A stretch of 17,090 nt of DNA from Prevotellaceae bacterium (GTDB lineage Bacteria > Bacteroidota > Bacteroidia > Bacteroidales > UBA932), in contig JAITOP010000212.1 in NCBI GenBank assembly GCA_031289895.1, forward strand, positions 1-17,090. Direction: 5' to 3'. The notes under the pieces were generated by a model. The model worked only from the letters and a program-made list of their open reading frames with translations. It was not told the DNA's origin and made no database searches. Positions 1 through 5,873 of this stretch are shown here, piece after piece. The position numbers and the translations under genes are program-made. Numbering within the stretch: position 1 is the first letter of the stretch; each line of letters starts with the position of its first letter.

Positions 1-1
1 C

Positions 2-346
2 AAAGTAGGTATGGCTTATTTCGACGTGCCGGTGTTATTGTCATATCGTTTAGCTCTGTCTGACAATATGCAATTGCATCTGAATGCAGGTCCCTTTGTT
101 GGTTTTGGTGCATTTGGCACAACTTCCGCCAATTACGATGGAGATGCATACAGTGAGGATACATTTGGTGAGGAGACGTTTTCACGTCTTGATGCAGGAA
201 TTAGTCTTGGAGCAGGAGTTAGTGTTGGTAAAATCTATTTTGGATTGAAGTATGATTTGGGTATGATTAATATTCTGAAAGAGGCTGAAGAAGGCTTTTA
301 TGTTCATAGCCGCGTGTTTGGCATTACAGTAGGACTTAATTTTTAA
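2..346 (+). CDS. Outer-membrane beta-barrel protein, 3' part (5' end outside window)
   Basis: The reading frame is open from base 2 to the TAA at 344-346, and the first in-frame ATG (11-13) aligns to the middle of the next gene, so the real start lies upstream of the window. The visible part is about 114 residues. It holds alternating short strands rich in Gly and aromatic residues and ends in GLNF, a C-terminal aromatic typical of outer-membrane barrels. It is a clear paralogue of the gene at 624-1325: both share the segments VPVLLSYR/IPVLLSYR, LHLNAGPFVGFG, GKIY.GLKYD and FGIT.GLNF. The stretch between the FG.FGT motif and SLGAG differs in sequence and length, as expected of a surface loop. 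By family (PF13568-like, PorT-type barrel) it should sit in the outer membrane; its specific role is unknown. A strong hairpin terminator follows. Confidence 0.8.
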   Translation, partial: KVGMAYFDVPVLLSYRLALSDNMQLHLNAGPFVGFGAFGTTSANYDGDAYSEDTFGEETFSRLDAGISLGAGVSVGKIYFGLKYDLGMINILKEAEEGFYVHSRVFGITVGLNF

Positions 347-375
347 TCTTTTAGTTTAATACTTTATGACTTTGT

Positions 376-433
376 AAAAACTTTGTGTTTGTTGCAGTTA
401 AATTTTCAACTGCAAAATACACAAAGTTTTTTT
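376..433 (+). terminator. Strong hairpin terminator after the first barrel gene
   Basis: A 13-bp perfect outer stem (376-388 with 419-431) and an 8-bp inner stem (392-399 with 408-415) are separated by a small internal loop. A run of T at 427-433 follows on the plus strand, and a run of A at 376-380 gives T on the minus strand, so the hairpin could work in both directions. It lies 30 bases after the stop at 346. The arms contain ctttgtg/cacaaag, a word also repeated at 8640-8663. Confidence 0.7.
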
Positions 434-460
434 ATCTGTTAAAATCCTCGTTTGTCCGTT

Positions 461-552
461 CATTCGGATTTGCAAACCGAATGTTGGAGTATAAGGATTT
501 ATAATCCGCAACAAAATCATAAAACCAATGTGTTTTTTCGGATTACAAATCC
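461..552. repeat. Three related short palindromes (CGGATT...AATCCG type)
   Basis: Three variants of one palindrome lie in the gap between the two barrel genes. Positions 465-479 read cggatttgcaaaccg, with the symmetry extended to 461-483 by CATTCGG/CCGAATG. Positions 495-507 read ggatttataatcc. Positions 539-552 read cggattacaaatcc. Such CGGATT/AATCCG palindromes are common between genes in Bacteroidota genomes, from general knowledge. Function unknown; they do not look like a coding remnant. Apart from these and the terminator, the gap 347-623 holds only an AT-rich leader before the next start codon, with no clear TAnnTTTG box. Confidence 0.55.
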
Positions 553-623
553 TGCGGGACGGGAAATGGATTTTAATCTTTAACAATTTAACAATTAATA
601 ATTAACAAAAATTTTTATTTACA

Positions 624-1325
624 ATGAAAAAAACATTAATAGTTTTGGCTGTGTTACTTATAAACAGCATTGCAGGCACACAGCAAGCCTCAGCACAAAT
701 TGCAGGAGAGAGTTGGCTCAGCAGTTTTACTAAACGCAATGATACTCAGGGTGTGCAATTTGGGGTACGTGCAGGTTTGAACTTTCCTACACTGAATGGA
801 GAACAGGATGAGGGTAATTCATCTTATTTAGGTGTTCATTTTGGCTTAATTGTTGACATTCCGTTATCGTCAAATTTATACATTCAGCCCGGACTGTATC
901 TTGAAAACAAAGGTTGCATTTATAAATATTATGATTACGAAGATGGTGCGAATGTATCAGTCAGAAATGGTCTGGCTTATATAGACATTCCGGTGTTATT
1001 GTCGTATCGTATTGATTTATCCGACGCTTTGCAGTTGCATCTTAATGCCGGTCCATTCGTTGGTTTTGGCGTATTTGGTACAATTACTTATACTTGGTCT
1101 ATGCCCGGATACGGTGACGAAACTGACAAGGATGACGCTTTTGGAAAAGATAGTTCATTTTCAACCTTTGACACAGGGCTTAGCCTTGGAGCAGGACTTA
1201 GTTTTGGTAAAATATATTGTGGTTTGAAGTATGATTTTGGATTGGTTAATATTATGAAAGAAGATACCGATTATTATGCTCGCAAAACCGGTACGTTTGG
1301 CATAACATTAGGACTTAATTTTTAG
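624..1325 (+). CDS. Outer-membrane beta-barrel protein, PorT-like (PF13568 type)
   Basis: The protein has 233 residues. It starts with a signal peptide (Lys at 2-3, hydrophobic core 5-17, ASA-Q cleavage site after about residue 24) followed by a barrel of roughly 200 residues. Repeated amphipathic strands end in a Gly-x-aromatic pattern, such as VQFGVRAGLNF and IYCGLKYDFGL, and the last residues are GLNF. The length fits small 8-stranded PF13568 barrels. It is the full-length tandem paralogue of the gene ending at 346; the two differ mainly in one loop at about residues 150-178, where this copy is longer. The ATG at 624 is chosen because the signal peptide follows at once. No Shine-Dalgarno is seen, which is usual in this phylum. 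The substrate or partner is unknown. Confidence 0.85.
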   Translation: MKKTLIVLAVLLINSIAGTQQASAQIAGESWLSSFTKRNDTQGVQFGVRAGLNFPTLNGEQDEGNSSYLGVHFGLIVDIPLSSNLYIQPGLYLENKGCIYKYYDYEDGANVSVRNGLAYIDIPVLLSYRIDLSDALQLHLNAGPFVGFGVFGTITYTWSMPGYGDETDKDDAFGKDSSFSTFDTGLSLGAGLSFGKIYCGLKYDFGLVNIMKEDTDYYARKTGTFGITLGLNF

Positions 1326-1365
1326 TTTAATAATAAAAAATAAATAACTTGTAATGTTTTTAATT

Positions 1366-1434
1366 TCCGGATTGCTTCGTTCCTCGCAATGACGCATGGA
1401 CTTCACGTCATTGCGAGGAACGAAACAATCCGGA
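1366..1434. repeat. Inverted repeat with 29-bp arms (dispersed repeat type)
   Basis: The arms 1366-1394 and 1406-1434 are perfect reverse complements except for one position (C against A, where a T would pair) and are separated by 11 bases. Read through, the right arm encodes the peptide SLRGTKQS, a well-known translation product of a dispersed intergenic repeat that occurs in many bacterial genomes. The element is therefore a palindromic mobile-type repeat, probably non-autonomous, rather than a gene. It lies 40 bases after a stop codon and could also fold as a transcription-stopping hairpin, though no T-run follows. Confidence 0.7.
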
Positions 1435-1640
1435 GACATTTATATCTTATTTATTTGTCATCACTTAACCATTATTTTCAAAAACGCCCTTTTAGCAAAT
1501 GGTATCATTCACAAATCACCCTTATTCCTTTATTTTCAATATTTTAATAAGGGAAAGAAGGAAAGGAAAACTTGGTACTACTGAGGGCGCTCACAAAAAT
1601 AAGGGTAAAAAATAAAAAAAATATAAAAGATGACCAAAAA

Positions 1641-1765
1641 AATCCCGATAGAGGATTGTATGTTGGTAAAAATGTACAAATCATCCCATTGTTCGACCCC
1701 ATGCGGGGTCGGAGGTGATGTGCGGACATTCATTTTCTATAAACATTTGAATCCGTTAGGATTCA
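1641..1765. repeat. Three spaced hairpins with 36-nt spacers
   Basis: Hairpin 1 is at 1641-1657 (AATCC/GGATT, 5 bp). Hairpin 2 is at 1694-1711 (CGACCCC/GGGGTCG, 7 bp, loop ATGC). Hairpin 3 is at 1748-1765 (TGAATCC/GGATTCA, 7 bp, loop GTTA). Both spacers are 36 nt, so the hairpin centres are 53-54 nt apart. The stems differ in sequence but keep the same form. Blocks with such CCCC/GGGG tetraloop hairpins recur in Bacteroidota intergenic DNA, from memory; copies elsewhere in this genome were not available to compare. Confidence 0.55.
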
Positions 1766-1797
1766 TTCCATCTTTAATAGGTTATTTATTTTGTATC

Positions 1798-1861
1798 ACT
1801 GAATACTAAATACTGAATACGTGAATACTGAATACTGAATACTGAATACCGAATACCGAAT
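1798..1861 (+). repeat. Heptanucleotide tandem array (ACTGAAT type), 9 units
   Basis: Nine consecutive units, eight of exactly 7 nt and one of 8 nt (1819-1826). Most are ACTGAAT; variants are ACTAAAT and ACCGAAT. Every unit begins with AC. Related arrays with the same AC register lie at 5798-5867 and, on the other strand, at 8483-8559. It stands about 75 bases upstream of the -7 box of the lipoprotein gene. Confidence 0.85.
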
Positions 1862-1936
1862 ATAGTGTCGAAATTTATCACTCAATGTGTCGATAAATAT
1901 AACGCTGATGTAGTGGTTATTATGAAAAACTGATTG

Positions 1937-1944
1937 TACTTTTG
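1937..1944 (+). promoter_or_regulatory. -7 promoter box TACTTTTG for the LPP20-like lipoprotein gene
   Basis: The sequence matches TAnnTTTG, the -7 consensus of the main sigma factor in Bacteroidota. It lies 44 bases before the ATG at 1988. The -33 region (around 1914) has only a weak TGG. The upstream in-frame ATG at 1934 would lie before the transcript start, which supports the start at 1988. Two direct copies of GTGTCG followed by an AT-rich tail (1865-1877 and 1887-1899) lie 38-72 bases upstream. Confidence 0.5.
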
Positions 1945-1987
1945 CGCCGATATTTTAATGTTAAATTTTTATAAAAAAACACAATTT

Positions 1988-2569
1988 ATGAGAAAAAATA
2001 AATTCATAACAATTATTGCAATATCAGCAATAACGATTTTATGTTATTCGTGTGGAGGAACTAAGGCTGTTCCTATCACAAAAGCTCTAAATGAAACAAA
2101 AGTAAGTGTTCCATGCGAAAATTCACATACCGACAAAGATTTTTTCAGAGGCATGGGTGTTGGGCAAAGCAAAGACCTTAATACAGCCAGAGACAAAGCG
2201 CGTATGGCGGCTAATACCGAATTGGCAAGCAGTATCTCTACTCTTATTAAACGAGTTGCCGAAAAATATGTAAACGATGCCGGACAAGTGCCTTCCGACT
2301 ATGCAGAAACTTTTGAGGCTTTGACCCGCGAAGTTATACAACAGCAAATCAGCAATGTTAGTATAGCCTGTAACGAAACGATGCGTACATCGGATAATAT
2401 GTACAAAGTTTATATGGCTACGGAAGCAAAAAAAGAAGAAGTATTTGCTACTTTAGAAAGAAATGCCGCCGCAAATAAAAAATTTGAAACAATTTTTAAT
2501 CGCGAAAAATTCAGAAAACATTTTGACGAAGAAATGGATGCTTTCGCAAAAACTTACGGAAACAATTAA
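1988..2569 (+). CDS. LPP20-like lipoprotein
   Basis: The protein has 193 residues. Residues 1-21 form a lipoprotein-type signal peptide: basic start, hydrophobic stretch 6-18, then CYSC with Cys22 followed by two Gly. The lipobox is not perfect (Cys at -3), but Bacteroidota tolerate variation. Residues about 50-100 carry the LPP20-like core: FFRGMGVGQSKDLNTARDKA, followed by a helix rich in Ala with the pattern AxxxARxxLA. The remainder is helical and highly charged. LPP20-family proteins are outer-membrane-associated lipoproteins of Helicobacter and many other bacteria and include FlgP of Vibrio; their biochemical role is mostly structural. The start at 1988 is chosen because longer versions would put a non-hydrophobic stretch before the signal peptide and lie at or before the promoter. 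The barrel gene follows after 31 bases, so the two are likely co-transcribed. Confidence 0.75.
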   Translation: MRKNKFITIIAISAITILCYSCGGTKAVPITKALNETKVSVPCENSHTDKDFFRGMGVGQSKDLNTARDKARMAANTELASSISTLIKRVAEKYVNDAGQVPSDYAETFEALTREVIQQQISNVSIACNETMRTSDNMYKVYMATEAKKEEVFATLERNAAANKKFETIFNREKFRKHFDEEMDAFAKTYGNN

Positions 2570-2600
2570 ATTTAATTATAAACAAAAAAATCTTATTACA

Positions 2601-3173
2601 ATGAAAAAAATCTTATTATTATTATGTATTGCCTTTATCGGCATTACGTCTGCAAATGCACAGGCTGTTTGGGGCATTCGCGCCGGAGCTTGTTATTCTA
2701 CTGCTAATTTTTCTTATAATGAATCTTATGGTGGAGACGATTATAGCGGAACGACGAGTGTATCAGGGTCAGCGGGGTTTGAAGTAGGTCCTGTTTTGTA
2801 CTTGGGATTAAAGAAAAATTTTTATATTAACACAAGCGCAATGTTTAGTATGAAAAACTTTGATGATACTAATGTTTCCTATATCGAAGTTCCTTTATAT
2901 TTAGGTTATTCTATTCCTGTAGGTAATTTTAATTTATATGCTCAAGCCGGACCTTATGCCGGAATTAAAGTTGCGGGACGTATGAGTCCTCTCTTAAATA
3001 CCTTTAATGCAGGATTAGGATTAGTTGGCGGTATCAATTTAAAAAAGTTTAAATTTGAATTAGGATATCAACAAGGATTAATGAACATTTGGGACAGCGG
3101 CGTTTGGGCTGATGGTTATAATGCAAAACTTACTATCGGTTCTGCATTTATAGGCATTAGTTACATATTTTAA
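2601..3173 (+). CDS. Small outer-membrane beta-barrel protein
   Basis: The protein has 190 residues. It has a classical signal peptide (MKK, hydrophobic core 4-17, ANA-Q cleavage after residue 20), then a barrel of about 170 residues with alternating strands and Gly-rich turns. Typical segments are VWGIRAGACYSTANF, LYLGLKKNFYINTSAMF and FKFELGYQQGLMNI, and the C-terminal end is YIF. It is similar in type (PF13568-like) to the two barrels at the left edge but is not a close copy. The open frame extends back to 2463 inside the preceding gene; the ATG at 2601 is chosen because the signal peptide begins there. It sits between the two LPP20-like genes and may be the membrane-embedded partner of that set; this is inferred from context only. 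Confidence 0.8.
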   Translation: MKKILLLLCIAFIGITSANAQAVWGIRAGACYSTANFSYNESYGGDDYSGTTSVSGSAGFEVGPVLYLGLKKNFYINTSAMFSMKNFDDTNVSYIEVPLYLGYSIPVGNFNLYAQAGPYAGIKVAGRMSPLLNTFNAGLGLVGGINLKKFKFELGYQQGLMNIWDSGVWADGYNAKLTIGSAFIGISYIF

Positions 3174-3192
3174 CGCTTGAAATTTAAGAAAT

Positions 3193-3274
3193 TCTACCGT
3201 TGTTAATTCTTTATACTTTTTTTTAGTTATAGTTAGATTGAACGAATTATTGATGGCAGCGGTAGATTTTTTTT
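3193..3274 (+). terminator. Possible interrupted hairpin plus T-run before the CsgG-like gene
   Basis: TCTACCG (3193-3199) pairs with CGGTAGA (3260-3266), and TAATTC (3204-3209) pairs with GAATTA (3244-3249) inside it. A run of eight T follows at 3267-3274. The loop is long (34 nt) and the inner bulge uneven, so this may be a weak terminator or attenuator separating the barrel gene from the CsgG-like gene, or chance. No exact TAnnTTTG box is visible before 3291. Confidence 0.35.
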
Positions 3275-3290
3275 CTTTTTGCATTTAGTT

Positions 3291-4193
3291 ATGAAGAAAA
3301 TAATTTGTTTTATATTACTTTTATTTGTTTTGCTACCCTTATCGGCACAAGAACAAAAAACAAAAATCGCTATTTTTGACCCTGTAATTTCAGGAAAAAT
3401 TTTTGATGAAGGCGCAGGTGTTATGATACGCGAAATTGTTAGTGAAGTCATTGTAAATTCGGGAAAATACAGTATTGTTGAGCGGTCGTTGATAGATAAA
3501 ATTTTAAAAGAGCAAAAATTTTCCAATTCAGGCGTTGTAGATGAAAATCAAATAAGTGCGATAGGCAAATTGGCGGGCGCAAATAAAGTTCTACTGTCGG
3601 TTTTATCATCCAGCGGCGATAAAGGTTTATTGAGTTTAAAAATAATAGATGTACAAAGCGCAACCGTAGAAAGTCAAAAAACAAAATTGGTAAATCAAAG
3701 CGAAGTTCTGGATATTGCAAATTCATTAGCATTTGAAGTTCTTGGCGAAGAAGTGCCGGCATCTAAATCAACACCTAAAAAAGAAAACAAAACAGAAGAA
3801 AACAAATCTATTCTTAATGGCATTGGCAGTATTTTTACAAAAACCGAGGAAAAAGAAGAAAAAAACAACAGTAAAGAAACAATAATTACATCTGTCATTT
3901 CTCCTCAATCTGTTGGAGATGACGAAATAGCAATATCATTTCCCGGATTTTCCACTAAAAAAAATCCCACAGCGCAACTGTTTTTAGATGGTAAACCAAT
4001 AGGGTACGGCAATCTTAACGATGGATTTAGTGTTAAGACTACAAATGATAATCCCGGTAAGCATGAATTAAAAATTGAATGGTCAAAAGATATTGATTCC
4101 AAATCTTATACTATCTATACACAGGCTAAAAAATATTTTGTATTCGAATATGTTAAAGGTGGTTTTGGTTACGTATTTCAATTAAAAGATTAA
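3291..4193 (+). CDS. CsgG/LpoB-like secreted protein with PEGA-like tail
   Basis: The protein has 300 residues. Signal peptide 1-19 (LSA-Q cleavage). Residues about 24-150 form a CsgG/LpoB-type alpha/beta domain: it opens with KIAIFDP, continues with the motif VERSLIDKILKEQKFSNSG (63-81) and has the IGKLAGANKVLLSVL strand (91-105). A Lys/Glu-rich, low-complexity linker (about 157-200) leads to a C-terminal beta domain (about 210-300) that resembles PEGA-like repeats, including LFLDGKPIGYG. CsgG forms the curli secretion pore and LpoB activates a penicillin-binding protein, but the core domain alone does not tell these roles apart. No lipobox Cys follows the signal peptide, so it is probably a soluble periplasmic protein. 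ATG 3291 is preferred over a TTG at 3279 that would only add four residues. The next gene starts 14 bases downstream. Confidence 0.7.
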   Translation: MKKIICFILLLFVLLPLSAQEQKTKIAIFDPVISGKIFDEGAGVMIREIVSEVIVNSGKYSIVERSLIDKILKEQKFSNSGVVDENQISAIGKLAGANKVLLSVLSSSGDKGLLSLKIIDVQSATVESQKTKLVNQSEVLDIANSLAFEVLGEEVPASKSTPKKENKTEENKSILNGIGSIFTKTEEKEEKNNSKETIITSVISPQSVGDDEIAISFPGFSTKKNPTAQLFLDGKPIGYGNLNDGFSVKTTNDNPGKHELKIEWSKDIDSKSYTIYTQAKKYFVFEYVKGGFGYVFQLKD

Positions 4194-4207
4194 AAAAATA
4201 TTGACGA

Positions 4208-5224
4208 ATGAAAAAAATTTTCTTCTTACTTTTTTTTATTCCTTTCGTTTGTTTTGCTCAAAAACCATCGTGGGTAACAGATATGGTGAGGAATAATGAT
4301 TATCCGAAAGAACAATATCTTACAAGTTTTGTAAGTAACGTTGGCGCAGAATCGCCTGCGTTCATAAACGCGCTTAAAGCAAGCGCAAAATCCGAACTGA
4401 TAGAAGGAATAATAATATCTGTGCAAAGTACAAAATATCTTGCCAAATCTGAAATAAAAGGAGTTGTCAGCGAAGAATATACTGCTGTAAGTTTGTCATT
4501 TGCAGATGCTACCATAAATGGCTTACACACAGAATATTATTATGATAAATCTGCACACACAGGATATTGTTTTGCGTATGCCGACAAAAACAAAATAAAA
4601 GATTATTATAAAACAAATATCTCATTTATTATTCAAAAAATAGAAATGACGATTGAAAACGCAAAACAATTTGAAGATGACGGAAATAAAGGCAGAGCAA
4701 GAAAAACGTACGAATCTGCCACTCCCTTTTTTGACGAATTGAATGTTGACCAATTTTTGTTAATAGCGATAGAAGGAAACGAAAATGAAAGCGCACAAAT
4801 GCAAAAAACGCTGGCATTGAAGGCGGAAATAATACAATCGGTGTCGTGGCTACAAACTGCTATTGCAATATATGTGCAAGCCAAAGAAAAAAATTTTGAA
4901 CAAACAGTGCATCTTTTAGAACCTAAAATCAAAGCCGAATTATCAAAATATGGATGTAGTTTTGTGCCAACGCGCGAAAATGCAGATTGGATGCTTGTTA
5001 TAAATGCGCAAACTCGTAAAGGCAGTGTTGTAGAAGGTATTTATTTTTCGTATTTAGATGCTACAATTTCTCTTGTCGAAAAAAAATCGGGCAAAGAAAT
5101 TTATAACAATAATTTCACCGACATCAAAGGCGGCGGACTTGATTACGACAAAGCCGGCAGAAAAGCCTACGATAGCGGATTAAAGAAAATAGCAGACGAA
5201 ATAATAATAAATATTGAAAAATAA
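4208..5224 (+). CDS. LPP20-like secreted protein with helical middle and CsgG-like end
   Basis: The protein has 338 residues. The signal peptide spans 1-17 (cleavage before Gln18). The mature N-terminus KPSWVTDMV is typical of LPP20-like and FlgT-like domains, followed by a conserved-looking helix (FINALKASAKSELIEGI, about 52-68). Residues about 145-225 are helical and resemble a TPR-like pair around KGRARKTYESATPFFDEL. The C-terminal part (about 235-338) begins with a helix and continues ADWMLVINAQTRKG, then beta strands and a final helix, like the DUF4410/CsgG-related folds. Function unknown. It is transcribed together with the CsgG-like gene. A role in an envelope complex with the other three secreted proteins is inferred. 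Confidence 0.65.
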   Translation: MKKIFFLLFFIPFVCFAQKPSWVTDMVRNNDYPKEQYLTSFVSNVGAESPAFINALKASAKSELIEGIIISVQSTKYLAKSEIKGVVSEEYTAVSLSFADATINGLHTEYYYDKSAHTGYCFAYADKNKIKDYYKTNISFIIQKIEMTIENAKQFEDDGNKGRARKTYESATPFFDELNVDQFLLIAIEGNENESAQMQKTLALKAEIIQSVSWLQTAIAIYVQAKEKNFEQTVHLLEPKIKAELSKYGCSFVPTRENADWMLVINAQTRKGSVVEGIYFSYLDATISLVEKKSGKEIYNNNFTDIKGGGLDYDKAGRKAYDSGLKKIADEIIINIEK

Positions 5225-5304
5225 ATCTGAAAACTACAGCCTTACTTGTAAATTTAATAAATCAGCAAATTTTAAAATGCGCTGTTTGCCATAACAATAA
5301 ACTC

Positions 5305-5341
5305 TTTTATGCGTTATTAATATTTGTTTTTTTGCATAAAA
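5305..5341. promoter_or_regulatory. Inverted repeat in front of the XRE regulator (possible operator)
   Basis: TTTTATGC (5305-5312) is mirrored by GCATAAAA (5334-5341), 8-bp arms with a 21-nt spacer. It lies 30 bases before the start codon of an HTH regulator, a position fitting self-regulation. A TTTTTTTG stretch (5327-5334), one mismatch from TAnnTTTG, overlaps the right arm. In AT-rich DNA such a repeat can arise by chance. Confidence 0.3.
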
Positions 5342-5370
5342 ATACCTCTAAAAATTAACCATTTTGTTCT

Positions 5371-5688
5371 ATGAAAAACATACATATAGGCAAACTGATA
5401 AAAGAAAAATTCGACGAAAAAAATATCACCAAAGCCGAATTTGCGCGACTTATAAACATCCATCGCTCAACCGTTTATCTATTGTTTGAACAAAAAAGTA
5501 TAGACATAGAATTGCTGATAAATATTTCGAAAGTGTTGGAATATGATTTTATAAGCGAAGTGTATCTAAAACACAACACCGCAAAAGAAAAATCAATAAT
5601 AGTAGGCATCGAAATCACTGCCGGACAACTTGAAAAACTCAACCTGCCTAAAGAATTTATTTATTTGCTCAAACAACAAAATAAATAA
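5371..5688 (+). CDS. Small XRE/Cro-type DNA-binding regulator
   Basis: The protein has 105 residues. Residues about 5-62 form a Cro/C1-type helix-turn-helix: IGKLIKEKF, then the recognition region KAEFARLINIHRSTVYLLFE and the third-helix segment LLINISKVLEYDF. The remaining 40 residues are a short tail of unknown function. Such small regulators can control a neighbouring toxin, a phage gene or their own promoter; no partner toxin gene is visible (the next plus-strand gene is far away). It stands alone, 146 bases after the LPP20-like gene and convergent with the AraC-type gene. The target is unknown. Confidence 0.75.
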   Translation: MKNIHIGKLIKEKFDEKNITKAEFARLINIHRSTVYLLFEQKSIDIELLINISKVLEYDFISEVYLKHNTAKEKSIIVGIEITAGQLEKLNLPKEFIYLLKQQNK

Positions 5689-5797
5689 TACAGCATAAAT
5701 TAAATTTGTGTCGATTTTTTTATTAATCCGTTGTATGTTGAAATAATGATACAGAGTTTCATACTTTTCAATGTGCTGTATGAATAATTGCTGGAGG

Positions 5798-5867
5798 ACT
5801 AACAACTAAATACCAACGACCAAATACTAACGACCAGATACCAAATACCACCGACTAAATACCAAAT
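5798..5867 (+). repeat. Heptanucleotide tandem array (ACYAAAT/ACYAACG), 10 units
   Basis: Ten consecutive units of exactly 7 nt, each starting with AC. Units include ACTAAAT, ACCAACG, ACCAAAT, ACTAACG, ACCAGAT and ACCACCG. The array fills the gap between the XRE stop (5688) and the AraC-type stop (5874) and ends six bases before the latter. Its two main unit types also make up the array at 8483-8559 on the opposite strand. The rest of this 185-base gap has only an 8-bp inverted repeat (5688-5695 with 5774-5781). Confidence 0.9.
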
Positions 5868-5873
5868 AAAAAA

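Larger units (their letters stand above)
1326..1936. other. Repeat-rich intergenic gap without a convincing gene
   Basis: About 0.6 kb between the second barrel gene and the promoter of the lipoprotein gene. In order it holds a 29-bp-arm inverted repeat (1366-1434), an 8-bp inverted repeat (1519-1526 with 1546-1553), three spaced hairpins (1641-1765), a heptanucleotide array (1798-1861) and a short direct repeat (1865-1899). The small open frames in it (for example 1396-1584) run through the repeats and have no recognisable protein features, so no gene is called. Confidence 0.6.

Noticed and set aside
1396..1584. 62-codon open frame beginning with SLRGTKQS
   Set aside because: It is read through a known type of dispersed inverted repeat and has no further protein features.
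1641..1765. CRISPR array suggested by hairpins with equal 36-nt spacers
   Set aside because: The three hairpins differ in sequence, so there is no repeated unit, and no cas gene is present.
5371..5688. Toxin-antitoxin pair based on the XRE regulator
   Set aside because: No small partner gene is adjacent on the same strand, so a toxin cannot be supported.
5688..5781. 8-bp inverted repeat ATACAGCA/TGCTGTAT
   Set aside because: The arms are 78 bases apart with no further pairing or T-run, so chance is likely.
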